In this document: positions 1-6,530 of the stretch, in pieces
Layout: the number at the start of each line of letters is the position of its first letter
How positions within the stretch are numbered: the first letter of the stretch is position 1
Assembly (NCBI GenBank): GCA_013695775.1
Contig: JACCZV010000229.1
Location: 1-7,285, forward strand
Source: Chitinophagales bacterium
Lineage (GTDB): Bacteria > Bacteroidota > Bacteroidia > Chitinophagales > UBA10324
Direction of reading: 5' to 3'
Length of the DNA stretch: 7,285 nucleotides
Made by a program: the position numbers and the translations under genes
The notes under the pieces: model-generated
Seen by the model: the letters and a program-made list of their open reading frames with translations, nothing else
Database searches by the model: none
Told to the model about the DNA's origin: nothing

Positions 1-2
1 CT

Positions 3-665
3 GTACATCTTAGTGATGATGTCAGGATTGCATCTATAAGTCCTGCTCAGTCATATAATTCAAATACGGAAAAACACACCGCTGAATTTTCACGAACAGC
101 TTCACCATATTCATCTGAAAATTTAAAGAAGACAATTACCCGCTATCGTGGCGATGAAAATGTTGCGCTTTCTATACATGGGGACAATCTGGCAAAAGAA
201 GCAGCAATAGATTCATCGTTTTTACCGAGCACACGATATATCACCTTTGATCCGATGCCTGAAACTTTTGTCGAACATCATAACATTACCGATACAAACA
301 GTACGGTTTTGTCCGATGCTCCTGCCTCATTAATTATTTTGGAGAATCCAAAAATGGTTTCTGAACCTGTAAATGATTTGGCTTTAGTTGAGACTCCCTT
401 AACTCGGGCGGATACTATTTCAGCTTTGATAATATCCAATTCAGATAACAAATCACCCGAAATACTTAATGAAGAACAAGTCGTCCCCTCCGTTGCTAAA
501 AAAGTTGAGAAGGAAAAGAAAGCAAAAAAGAACGGCTACGAAGAAAAAATTTCCCGGAAGGATTCGTCTTCTTCACCATTTCTAAATATGAATGATCTTT
601 TTGGTAAAGACTCTCGCGGACGCGACTCAAAAAGGCACAGGGAAGAGATGTGTTTTCATTTTTGA
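3..665 (+). CDS. Linker/N-terminal part of a large surface protein, 5' partial, probably frameshifted into the next frame
   Basis: The frame is open from the first full codon of the window (position 3) to TGA at 663-665, so the gene begins to the left and the ATG at 255 need not be a start. The visible 220 residues are hydrophilic and rich in Ser, Asp, Glu, Asn and Lys, with a Lys/Glu-rich stretch (VEKEKKAKK) and no membrane segment, signal peptide or catalytic motif. This is what an extended linker looks like. In Bacteroidota, proteins with GxQxAGLxN repeats are usually long chains with an N-terminal STN or carboxypeptidase-regulatory-like domain, then a disordered linker, then the repeats (family knowledge). 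The next frame holds exactly such repeats and overlaps by 16 nt, so I infer that this is the middle of that protein and that its last few codons are out-of-frame readthrough. Alternatively it is a separate gene ending here. Confidence 0.55.
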   Translation, partial: VHLSDDVRIASISPAQSYNSNTEKHTAEFSRTASPYSSENLKKTITRYRGDENVALSIHGDNLAKEAAIDSSFLPSTRYITFDPMPETFVEHHNITDTNSTVLSDAPASLIILENPKMVSEPVNDLALVETPLTRADTISALIISNSDNKSPEILNEEQVVPSVAKKVEKEKKAKKNGYEEKISRKDSSSSPFLNMNDLFGKDSRGRDSKRHREEMCFHF

Positions 666-1783
666 GGGATTCCATCAGAGAAAAAAATAAGGAAATACAG
701 GCGACGTCTGATTCAATGTATGTGCCTCGCTACGGGCAGGTTTCGTTTGTAACACCACTAAGCAGCAATGGCATGGATGGTTCCAAATACATGCATTACA
801 TCTCTCTGAACATTCTCCAGGGTTATAATGGTGCCCTAAAAGGAGTGGAGTTTGGTGGATTGCTGAATGGAAATAAAGGCTACGTGACGGGCGCTCAGTT
901 TGCCGGTTTGGGAAACTATGCAGGTGGAAATCTAAGGGGTGCTCAATTTGCCGGGTTAGCGAATTTTTCGACATCTGTTCTTGGTGCTCAGTTCGCAGGC
1001 ATTGCTAATGTTAGCGGTGGTTCGGTAAGCGGATGGCAAACTGCAGGAGTGATCAATGTATCTGCCGACAGCTTAAACGGAATGCAGACTGTCGGTGTCA
1101 TAAACGTGATAAGCTCTGCCAGGAAATCCAAAGCCTGGCAACTTGCAGGGGTTGGAAATGTCTCATTAGCGCAGCAAACAGGCGCACAAATTTCAGGTGT
1201 ATTCAATGTCGCGAATAGACTAAAGGGTGGTCAGGTAGGACTGATTAATGTAGCGGAAAACATGAAAGGTTTTCAGATAGGCCTCATCAACATTGCAGAT
1301 TCCATTTCCGGTGTTCCGATTGGCCTTATAAGCGTAAGTGGAAATGGTGTTTTTGATATTAATCTCTGGACCAGCGATTTTCTATCTTTCAATGGAGGCA
1401 TTCGCGTCGGAAGTCAATATGTATATAATATTTATGCATACGGTGTTTCTCCTTTTGATCCCGATCTTCCCTTTGGGTTTGGCATCGGCATGGGAGGTCA
1501 TATTCCTTTTAAAAAAGCTTTCATAGACATTGATGGCATAGCCTGGACAATGCATCGGAGCTACCTTAGCTTCAATGGAGTGAATATGATCACTCAGTTG
1601 CGGGTGATGGGCGGATTCAAATTTAATAAATATCTGAGCATATTTGCCGGACCTGCATTGAATATCGGGGTGCAGGAGAATCGCTATGCTACCTTTAACA
1701 ACTACGCGTTTTATGAGTATGCCGGCGCCAATACCACAGTGAATATTTGGCCAGGATTTATTGCAGGCATTCGGTTATTCTAA
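650..1783 (+). CDS. Surface/outer-membrane repeat protein (LA_2272-like GxQxAGLxN repeats), C-terminal part
   Basis: The 377 codons from a GTG at 650 begin without a signal peptide. From about residue 31 comes VSFVTPLSSNG, a typical opening of the repeat region in these proteins. Eleven repeats of the form GxQxxGLxN follow at residues 65-73, 81-89, 97-105, 112-120, 128-136, 144-152, 162-170, 178-186, 193-200, 207-214 and 221-228, spaced about 14-18 residues. Residues 230-377 alternate aromatic and glycine-rich strands and end in Phe, as beta-barrel outer-membrane proteins do. This resembles the leptospiral LA_2272 surface-repeat family and Bacteroidota proteins with an N-terminal carboxypeptidase-regulatory-like domain. 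The function is unknown; a surface structural or binding role is an inference. The frame is open upstream to 608, and lack of an export signal argues that the GTG is not the true start and that translation should enter from the preceding frame. Confidence 0.7.
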   Translation: MFSFLRDSIREKNKEIQATSDSMYVPRYGQVSFVTPLSSNGMDGSKYMHYISLNILQGYNGALKGVEFGGLLNGNKGYVTGAQFAGLGNYAGGNLRGAQFAGLANFSTSVLGAQFAGIANVSGGSVSGWQTAGVINVSADSLNGMQTVGVINVISSARKSKAWQLAGVGNVSLAQQTGAQISGVFNVANRLKGGQVGLINVAENMKGFQIGLINIADSISGVPIGLISVSGNGVFDINLWTSDFLSFNGGIRVGSQYVYNIYAYGVSPFDPDLPFGFGIGMGGHIPFKKAFIDIDGIAWTMHRSYLSFNGVNMITQLRVMGGFKFNKYLSIFAGPALNIGVQENRYATFNNYAFYEYAGANTTVNIWPGFIAGIRLF

Positions 1784-1939
1784 GACCCTCTGATAAGAGA
1801 TAACCCTTTATGGGCTTTTCATTTTCAGACCACCTGCATCACTCATCATTGTTCGTAACAGTCTAACCATCCTCTTTTAAATAAATGGATCATTTTCCAG
1901 CTACGCCCTTATCTTTGCCGCCTTAATTTTATAAATATT
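1784..1939. other. Intergenic gap before ychF
   Basis: This gap of 156 bp separates the surface-protein gene from ychF. Its right end carries the ychF promoter. A weak CCC-TTTAT-GGG hairpin followed by a short T run lies near 1803-1820, but its three-pair stem is too short to call a terminator. Nothing else was recognised. Confidence 0.6.
1910..1917 (+). promoter_or_regulatory. Bacteroidota-type -7 promoter box for ychF-hldD
   Basis: TATCTTTG matches the Bacteroidota sigma-factor -7 consensus TAnnTTTG perfectly. It ends 22 nt before the ychF ATG, which predicts a short AT-rich leader. A clear TTTG at the usual -33 distance is not visible, so the call rests on the -7 box and its position. Confidence 0.6.
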
Positions 1940-3037
1940 ATGGGTTTACAGTGCGGTATTGTGGGATTGCCAAATGTGGGGAAGTCAACCTTATTCAACG
2001 CTTTATCAAATGCCAAAGCCCAGGCAGCAAATTTTCCCTTTTGCACCATTGACCCAAATATTGGAGTCATTACTGTTCCCGATCAGCGATTGACAGAATT
2101 AGCCAGGCTGGTAAATCCAAATAAAATTGTCCCCACTACAGTTGAAATTGTAGATATAGCAGGATTAGTAAAAGGTGCGAGTAAAGGTGAGGGACTAGGA
2201 AATCAGTTCCTGGGCAACATCCGGAGTACAAATGCCATAATCCATGTTATACGTTGCTTTGATGATGATAATGTGATTCATGTTGATGGCTCAGTCAATC
2301 CCGTTCGTGACAAAGAAATCATCGATACTGAATTACAGTTAAAAGACCTTGAAACAGTAGAAAAGAGAATTGCAAAGCAGGAAAAAGTTAGCAGAACAGG
2401 GGATCGCGAAGCTAAAAAAGTCATGGATGTGCTGCTTGCTTACAAATCACATTTGGAGAAAGGAGGCTCTTGCCGAAGCATATCAATGAGTGATGAGGAC
2501 AAGCATTTAACTGAAGATATGTTTTTGCTGACCTCTAAACCGGTTTTGTACGTGTGCAATGTGGATGAGAAGTCAGTGTCATCCGGCAACAGATACACAG
2601 AGCAGTTGGTAGATTCTATTAAGGATGAGAATGCTGAGATACTTTTTATTTCTGCGGCTATTGAGTCCGAGATCGCGCAACTGGAAAATTATGAAGACAG
2701 AAAAGTTTTTTTGCAGGATCTCGGATTGAATGAATCGGGAGGAGAAAAATTAATTCATGGTTCGTATCATTTACTTAAATTAATAACCTATTTCACAGCC
2801 GGCGTACCGGAGGTGAGAGCATGGACAATTAATAGAGGAATGGTCGCTCCTCAGGCGGCGGGCGCAATCCATTCAGATTTTGAAAAAGGATTTATAAGAG
2901 CTGAGGTGATCGCCTATGAAGATTTCATAAAATATGGAAGTGAGACGAATTGCAGAAATGTTGGAAAGCTTCGCGTAGAGGGGAAGGAATATATAGTGCA
3001 GGATGGAGATGTGATGCATTTCCTCTTTAATGTATAA
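1940..3037 (+). CDS. ychF: Ribosome-binding ATPase YchF (Obg-family P-loop protein)
   Basis: The protein has 365 residues, the usual YchF length. The P-loop GLPNVGKS is at residues 9-16, the conserved NFPFCTIDPN follows at 31-40, and the G3 region DIAGLVKGASKGEGLG covers 72-87. His114 sits in HVDGSVNP, at the position known from the E. coli protein. The specificity motif is NVDE (207-210) instead of NKxD, which in this family gives a preference for ATP over GTP. A coiled-coil helical insert spans about 130-175 and the C-terminal TGS domain about 280-365. YchF binds ribosomes and has been linked to translation and oxidative-stress responses in other bacteria. The ATG lies just after a TATCTTTG promoter box and the N-terminus is complete. 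The gene probably leads a two-gene transcript with hldD. Nothing unusual is seen in it. Confidence 0.97.
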   Translation: MGLQCGIVGLPNVGKSTLFNALSNAKAQAANFPFCTIDPNIGVITVPDQRLTELARLVNPNKIVPTTVEIVDIAGLVKGASKGEGLGNQFLGNIRSTNAIIHVIRCFDDDNVIHVDGSVNPVRDKEIIDTELQLKDLETVEKRIAKQEKVSRTGDREAKKVMDVLLAYKSHLEKGGSCRSISMSDEDKHLTEDMFLLTSKPVLYVCNVDEKSVSSGNRYTEQLVDSIKDENAEILFISAAIESEIAQLENYEDRKVFLQDLGLNESGGEKLIHGSYHLLKLITYFTAGVPEVRAWTINRGMVAPQAAGAIHSDFEKGFIRAEVIAYEDFIKYGSETNCRNVGKLRVEGKEYIVQDGDVMHFLFNV

Positions 3038-3043
3038 AGGAAG
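3038..3043 (+). promoter_or_regulatory. Shine-Dalgarno-like site for hldD
   Basis: AGGAAG lies 8 nt before the hldD ATG in the 14-nt gap after ychF, inside the purine run AAAGGAAGAAG. Bacteroidota use such sites only weakly, but it supports ATG 3052 as the start. Confidence 0.5.
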
Positions 3044-3051
3044 AAGTATTC

Positions 3052-4017
3052 ATGATTATAATTACGGGCGCAGCAGGTTTTATTGGCTCATGTTTAGTTG
3101 CACGTCTGAATGAGCAAAAAATCTATCACCTTGGTCTTGTCGATAATTTTTCTACTGAAAAAAAATTAAGGAATTATGAATCGAAGAGATTTCTTAACCT
3201 TATTGATAGAACAGAGTTCATCGAGTGGCTCGAGCTTCAGCACGATTCTATTGAATTTATATTTCACTTAGGTGCCCGGACTGATACTACGGAAGGGGAT
3301 AGGGAAGTGTTAAACCATCTGAATCTTGAATATTCGAAAGAAATTTGGGCGCGGTGCGTGAAGTACCAGATACCGCTTTTATATGCATCCTCGGCAGCAA
3401 CGTATGGAGGAGGAGAATTTGGGTATGATGATGATCATAGAATTATTCCCTCGCTGAAGCCTCTCAACGAATATGGAAAATCGAAAAATGAGTTTGATAA
3501 ATGGGTTTTGCTACAGCATGAAGCTCCTCCATTCTGGTTCGGGCTCAAGTTCTTTAACGTCTATGGTCCGAATGAATACCATAAATCACGGATGGCATCA
3601 GTGATTTTTCATGGTTATAACCAGATAATTGAGACAGGAAAAATCAGCCTCTTTAAGTCCCATCATCCGGATTATGAAGATGGCAGGCAACTGCGTGATT
3701 TTATTTATGTGAAGGATGTGACTGAGGTCATGCTTTTCTTCTTTCAGCACCAGAAGAAATCCGGAATTTATAATCTGGGAACAGAAAATGCCAGAACATT
3801 TCTGGATTTAGCACATGCAACTTTTGCAGCTATGAATATTGCACCTGTTCTTGAGTGGATAGAAATCCCTCACGACATTCGTAATAACTATCAATATTTC
3901 ACCGAAGCAAAAATGTCGAAGCTTAGAAGCATCGGTTACAGCAGCCAATTTCATTCGCTCGAAGAAGGGATCAATGATTATATTCAGCAATATTTGAATT
4001 TGGGTAAAATATGGTGA
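3052..4017 (+). CDS. hldD: ADP-L-glycero-D-manno-heptose 6-epimerase
   Basis: This extended SDR enzyme of 321 residues, close to the family length, converts ADP-D-glycero-D-manno-heptose to the L-glycero form, the last step in making the heptose donor for the LPS inner core in the cytoplasm. The N-terminal nucleotide-binding motif is TGAAGFIG (5-12). HldD-specific stretches are GARTDTTE (74-81), SSAATYGG (113-120) and YGKSK (141-145), the last holding the Tyr141/Lys145 pair. FNVYGPNEYHKSRMASV (168-184) contains Lys178, the second catalytic residue in the E. coli enzyme. FKSHHPDYEDGRQLRDFIYV (201-220) follows and is nearly diagnostic against generic UDP-sugar epimerases. The gene starts 14 nt after ychF and probably shares its promoter. 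No other heptose genes are in the window, so it is not inside an LPS cluster here. Confidence 0.94.
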   Translation: MIIITGAAGFIGSCLVARLNEQKIYHLGLVDNFSTEKKLRNYESKRFLNLIDRTEFIEWLELQHDSIEFIFHLGARTDTTEGDREVLNHLNLEYSKEIWARCVKYQIPLLYASSAATYGGGEFGYDDDHRIIPSLKPLNEYGKSKNEFDKWVLLQHEAPPFWFGLKFFNVYGPNEYHKSRMASVIFHGYNQIIETGKISLFKSHHPDYEDGRQLRDFIYVKDVTEVMLFFFQHQKKSGIYNLGTENARTFLDLAHATFAAMNIAPVLEWIEIPHDIRNNYQYFTEAKMSKLRSIGYSSQFHSLEEGINDYIQQYLNLGKIW

Positions 4018-4031
4018 CATACCTTTTGTTA

Positions 4032-4084
4032 TCACTTTTTCTGCCACAGCGAAACCAGTTAACCGGATCTTTCAAGAACTTATG
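4032..4084 (-). pseudogene. Decayed 3' end of a VOC/glyoxalase-family gene
   Basis: On the minus strand one frame reads FLKDPVNWF. After a one-base shift the next frame reads SLWQKK and a TGA at 4032-4034. This is how many VOC proteins end, and it matches the end of the intact VOC gene nearby (GNWFSLGHKK). By eye, 4028-4065 aligns to 5613-5652 with 33 identical columns of 40 and two one-base gaps. The frame in front stays open for about 15 more codons but I cannot recognise VOC sequence in it. It sits between the convergent ends of hldD and the SDR gene. A remnant of a second VOC gene or of a local duplication is inferred; so short a match could also be partly chance. Confidence 0.45.
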
Positions 4085-4147
4085 ATATTTGAGTTCGCAA
4101 TTGGTTCTCTTTGCAGCGACGACTGGAAAGATTGAAATGAGGTTACA

Positions 4148-4984
4148 TTAAGGCTTTGGCGCGTCTGCCCCCAGCGAAGTTTTTTCCCATGCATCGAAAT
4201 CCCTTTGTAATTCGCTTATCTTGTTACGGGCTCCTTTAAGTGCACCGGCTCCTAACAACAAACGTAGTGGTGGATTAAGATCATTCACTGCTGCCACAAT
4301 GGCTTCAGCAGCCTTCACAGGATCACCGGGTTGGTTACCACTATTCCCTCTGATCGTAGCTTGACTAGCTCTCGCAGTGGAACTGTAATCATCTATCACA
4401 ACAGGACTATTGTTAGCCGATCTGCCAGCCCAGTCAGTTCTAAAACCACTGGGAGCAACAATAGTAACTTTTATACCAAGCGGTGCTACTTCCTTTGAAA
4501 GAGATTCGGATAAACCATCTACAGCAAACTTTGTGGCGTTGTAAAATCCTACACCTGGATAGCCAACCAGTCCACCAATAGAAGCAATGTTTACGATGTG
4601 TCCGCTCCTTTGCTTCCGCATAATCGGAAGCACTCCCTTTGTCATATTGGCTAAACCAAAAACATTAATTTCAAACATGCGTCTTACTTCGGTGTCTTCA
4701 CTTTCCTCTATAGCTCCAAAATAACCGATACCTGCATTGTTCACCAATACATCTATACCTCCGAAATGTGCTACCATTTTTGAGGTTGCTGAAGCAATTT
4801 CTGTTTCATAAGTAACATCAAGTTTTATGGCTATAGCTGTTTGAGGATATTTATCAATGATATCCTGAATGTCTTCGGTTTTGCGGGCACTTACGCCAAC
4901 CTCATTTCCCTGATGCAGTGCCTCCAATGCCAAAGCTCTTCCAAAACCTGTTGAACATCCTGTTATTAACCATTTTTTACTCAT
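4148..4984 (-). CDS. Classical short-chain dehydrogenase/reductase, substrate unknown
   Basis: The protein has 278 residues, normal for a single-domain classical SDR. The cofactor motif TGCSTGFG is at 8-15. Arg34 after the second strand (SARK) favours NADP(H). LDVT at 55-58 and NNAG at 82-85 are in place. The catalytic set is complete: Asn107 (INVFG), Ser135 (NIAS), Tyr148 and Lys152 (YNATK). The C-terminal 80 residues form the variable substrate-binding part. It should reduce or oxidise a carbonyl/alcohol group in the cytoplasm; the substrate cannot be read from the sequence. A perfect -7 box lies 20 nt before the ATG, so it seems transcribed on its own. It converges with hldD and follows the dead toxin gene on the same strand. 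Annotations seen for relatives range over generic oxidoreductase or ketoreductase. Confidence 0.92.
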   Translation of the reverse strand: MSKKWLITGCSTGFGRALALEALHQGNEVGVSARKTEDIQDIIDKYPQTAIAIKLDVTYETEIASATSKMVAHFGGIDVLVNNAGIGYFGAIEESEDTEVRRMFEINVFGLANMTKGVLPIMRKQRSGHIVNIASIGGLVGYPGVGFYNATKFAVDGLSESLSKEVAPLGIKVTIVAPSGFRTDWAGRSANNSPVVIDDYSSTARASQATIRGNSGNQPGDPVKAAEAIVAAVNDLNPPLRLLLGAGALKGARNKISELQRDFDAWEKTSLGADAPKP

Positions 4985-5004
4985 GCCGGATTATTATAGG
5001 TGAA

Positions 5005-5012
5005 CAAAGATA
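5005..5012 (-). promoter_or_regulatory. Bacteroidota-type -7 promoter box for the SDR gene
   Basis: Read on the minus strand this is TATCTTTG, identical to the box before ychF, and it ends 20 nt before the SDR start codon. No convincing -33 TTTG was found. Confidence 0.55.
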
Positions 5013-5104
5013 AGTGAGGTGAAGTTGGGGATTATATAACTTAAGTGAAGGAATTAGAGGATATTTAATTAGTAAAACAGCCGTTTAAATATCACCGTTT
5101 GAAT

Positions 5105-5371
5105 TTATAAGTGCGCTGTTAAATTATTATAGTCTTCGTGAGAACCAATCCAAAACCATATCAATTTTCTTCTTTAATTCCAAGTGCCCTATAAGATAAT
5201 CCTATTCTTACTGGATAGATGGGTTTTTGATTGTGAAATTTGTCTGAAGTGAAGGCCGGGATGATTGTTATCTAACTTCCATAAGTTGTATGATTGTCTT
5301 GCTCTTTCCTGAATATTTTTAGGAAGTTATTGAAGAGATTTTCTGAATCTTTCTGTGGTTACTGATTTCAA
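5105..5371 (-). pseudogene. Broken RelE/HigB-fold toxin gene (stop codon plus two frameshifts)
   Basis: An 88-residue RelE/ParE-superfamily toxin can be rebuilt. From TTG at 5371 the frame reads KSVTTERFRKSL, then an in-frame TAA at 5327-5329, then LPKNIQERARQSYNLWK and HPGLHFRQIS. An extra base in the A run at 5224-5228 (minus-strand sense) moves the reading to PIYPVRIGLSYRALGIKEE. A missing base near 5165-5168 moves it again to LIWFWIGSHEDYNNL and TAA at 5105-5107. The segments IYPVRIGLSYRALG and FWIGSHEDY are hallmarks of a toxin group common in Bacteroidota and Cyanobacteria. Family members are ribosome-dependent mRNA interferases. Insertion and deletion cancel, so total length is still a multiple of three. 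It directly follows the antitoxin remnant with no gap (TAA then TTG). As it stands no functional toxin can be made. Confidence 0.85.
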
Positions 5372-5570
5372 TTACCAATCTGTTTGTTTGGTTTTGCCGT
5401 TTTTATATTCATTAAGTGCTTCCTGCGCTAAAATGGTTAATTTGTCCTGGCTATTTTGTAGCGTAGCATCCCAGGTTTATTTCGTCACTAAGCATTTTTG
5501 CAATATGCCTTTGCTCCTCATCTTTGAGTTTTTCAATATTTGAAATAACTTCTTTAAGCTCTGTTACCAT
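5372..5570 (-). pseudogene. Frameshifted antitoxin gene of the degraded toxin-antitoxin pair
   Basis: From ATG at 5568-5570 the frame reads MVTELKEVISNIEKLKDEEQ and on to SDEIN, then runs to an early stop. Removing one C at 5474/5475 (minus-strand sense; AACCTGG instead of AACTGG) gives N-W-D-A-T-L-Q-N-S-Q-D-K-L and then AQEALNEYKNGKTKQTDW, ending in TAA at 5372-5374. The feature is 199 nt, that is 66 codons plus one base, as expected for a single insertion. The rebuilt product of 65 residues, acidic and helical in its first half and ending in a K-T-K-Q tail, is the usual antitoxin partner of this RelE/HigB-like toxin group (family knowledge). Antitoxin before toxin with touching ends is the usual order for such pairs. 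As written, only the first 32 residues would be made correctly. Confidence 0.85.
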
Positions 5571-5617
5571 AGCTATTTGTTTTTATAAATTTAAACATTT
5601 TGCAAGACATCCGTTAA

Positions 5618-6028
5618 TCACTTCTTATGTCCCAGCGAAAACCAGTTACCCGAGTCATCAATAAATAGTGCTTCGTATCCGTAAAACTCTTTTGATGGCG
5701 GTTTCTTGAAAACTACTCCCTTCAATTTCAACTCTTCATAAGTTGCGTTAAGGTCATTGCATTCAAATACCCCAAAGCCAAATGTTCCCTTCTTTACGAG
5801 TTCCCTCATTTGTTCTGCTGCACCGTCTTTAAACATCATCCCGTCTTCAATTGGCATCAGCGTTATTTCTAAGTCAGGTTGTTCAGGAGGGCAAACGGTT
5901 AGCCAACGCATACGGGGCCCCATTGGTGCGTCAGTATGCACTTTGAAGCCCAGTTTGTTAACGTAGAACTCATAAGCACTGTCCTGATTAAGAACAAAGA
6001 TGCTAACGTGATTTAATTTGGTAATCAT
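5618..6028 (-). CDS. VOC-family (glyoxalase/bleomycin-resistance fold) protein
   Basis: At 136 residues this is a normal single-chain VOC protein with two beta-alpha-beta-beta-beta halves. His7 (LNHVSIFV) and Glu54 (PDLEITL) are the usual metal ligands of the first half. The second half starts at FGFGVFECNDL (83-93) and ends GYEALFIDDSGNWFSL (117-132). The family includes glyoxalases, dioxygenases and antibiotic-binding proteins acting in the cytoplasm; metal binding is likely but the substrate cannot be read. The ATG at 6026-6028 fits the conserved start of the first strand. The AraC-family gene ends 66 nt upstream on the same strand, an arrangement often seen in Bacteroidota, so regulation by or cotranscription with it is likely. 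A poor match to the -7 box (GACTTTTG, minus strand, 6053-6060) lies just upstream. Confidence 0.9.
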   Translation of the reverse strand: MITKLNHVSIFVLNQDSAYEFYVNKLGFKVHTDAPMGPRMRWLTVCPPEQPDLEITLMPIEDGMMFKDGAAEQMRELVKKGTFGFGVFECNDLNATYEELKLKGVVFKKPPSKEFYGYEALFIDDSGNWFSLGHKK

Positions 6029-6094
6029 TGTTTAGATATTTTGTTTGAGTTGCAAAAGTCAACAATGATTTTTCAACGCACTTCTTGAAAATTG

Positions 6095-6520
6095 CTATTC
6101 TGTGTTCCAACCTTTTTGTTCGGCAAAGCAATTGGGAATGAATTGCAAGGGAGTGTTTGTAATCTGCTCTTTACGGCGTTCAAATTGCTGTTGATATTCA
6201 GATGGGCAAAGTTTCGTATATTTTTTGAAAAGGGCAGTAAAGGAACTTATACTGTCAAACCCAACATTCAAGCAGGTTTCTGTAACAGAAGTTTCGTTTT
6301 GTAATAACTCTTTAGAATTTTCTATTCTCACTCTCGTCAGATATTGATGAGGTGTCTTGCCGTAAATGGTTTTGAATAGCCGGATGAAGTGAAATTTAGA
6401 AAAGCATGCTTCGTCAGCAATGTTGTTAAGGTCAATGTCTTCACTGAAGTGGATATCAATGAAAAGTTTTGCATGTACAATTCGTTTGTAGAGATATAAT
6501 TTCGGATAATTTTCTTCCAT
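6095..6520 (-). CDS. HTH-only AraC-family transcriptional regulator
   Basis: The 141-residue protein is almost only the AraC DNA-binding domain. The first helix-turn-helix covers about 32-53 (IADEACFSKFHFIRLFK) and the second about 80-101 (ETCLNVGFDSISSFTALFKK), joined by YGKTPHQYLTRVRI. The signature near 101-109 is YTKLCPSEY, where the common Gly is a Lys. No N-terminal ligand-binding domain is present, so sensing would need another route. The tail NTPLQFIPNCFAEQKGW is typical of small AraC regulators paired with VOC genes. Relatives, as I remember them, continue into NSNFQEV; that string occurs here in a neighbouring frame up to TGA at 6073-6075, so the native C-terminus may be frameshifted. 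The gene starts 10 nt after the GNAT gene and precedes the VOC gene, its probable target. Confidence 0.88.
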   Translation of the reverse strand: MEENYPKLYLYKRIVHAKLFIDIHFSEDIDLNNIADEACFSKFHFIRLFKTIYGKTPHQYLTRVRIENSKELLQNETSVTETCLNVGFDSISSFTALFKKYTKLCPSEYQQQFERRKEQITNTPLQFIPNCFAEQKGWNTE

Positions 6521-6530
6521 TCTCTTTGCT

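Noticed and set aside
629..635. Programmed -1 ribosomal frameshift at the A run before the surface-repeat frame
   Set aside because: The zero-frame reading is A AAA AGG, not an X XXY YYZ slippery heptamer, and no clear downstream hairpin was seen. A simple indel explains the break better.
675..1526. Open frames at 675-974 and 988-1206 (minus) and 1033-1218 and 1338-1526 (plus)
   Set aside because: All lie inside the repeat/barrel coding frame, have no family features, and arise from its repetitive GC-richer codons.
1800..1822. Rho-independent terminator after the surface-protein gene
   Set aside because: The CCC-TTTAT-GGG stem is only three pairs and the T run is short and interrupted.
3808..4047. 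Minus-strand 79-codon open frame over the hldD 3' end
   Set aside because: It overlaps the well-supported hldD C-terminus and shows no recognisable protein features.
5355..5543. Plus-strand 62-codon open frame in the SDR-VOC gap
   Set aside because: It is antisense to the rebuilt antitoxin and the start of the toxin, whose minus-strand reading gives recognisable protein sequence.
5586..5593. -7 promoter box (TAAATTTA) for the dead antitoxin gene
   Set aside because: It lacks the final G of TAnnTTTG, is a simple AT palindrome, and no -33 element lies at the right distance.
5757..6304. Plus-strand open frames at 5757-5966 and 6092-6304
   Set aside because: They are antisense to the VOC and AraC-family genes and have no protein features of their own.
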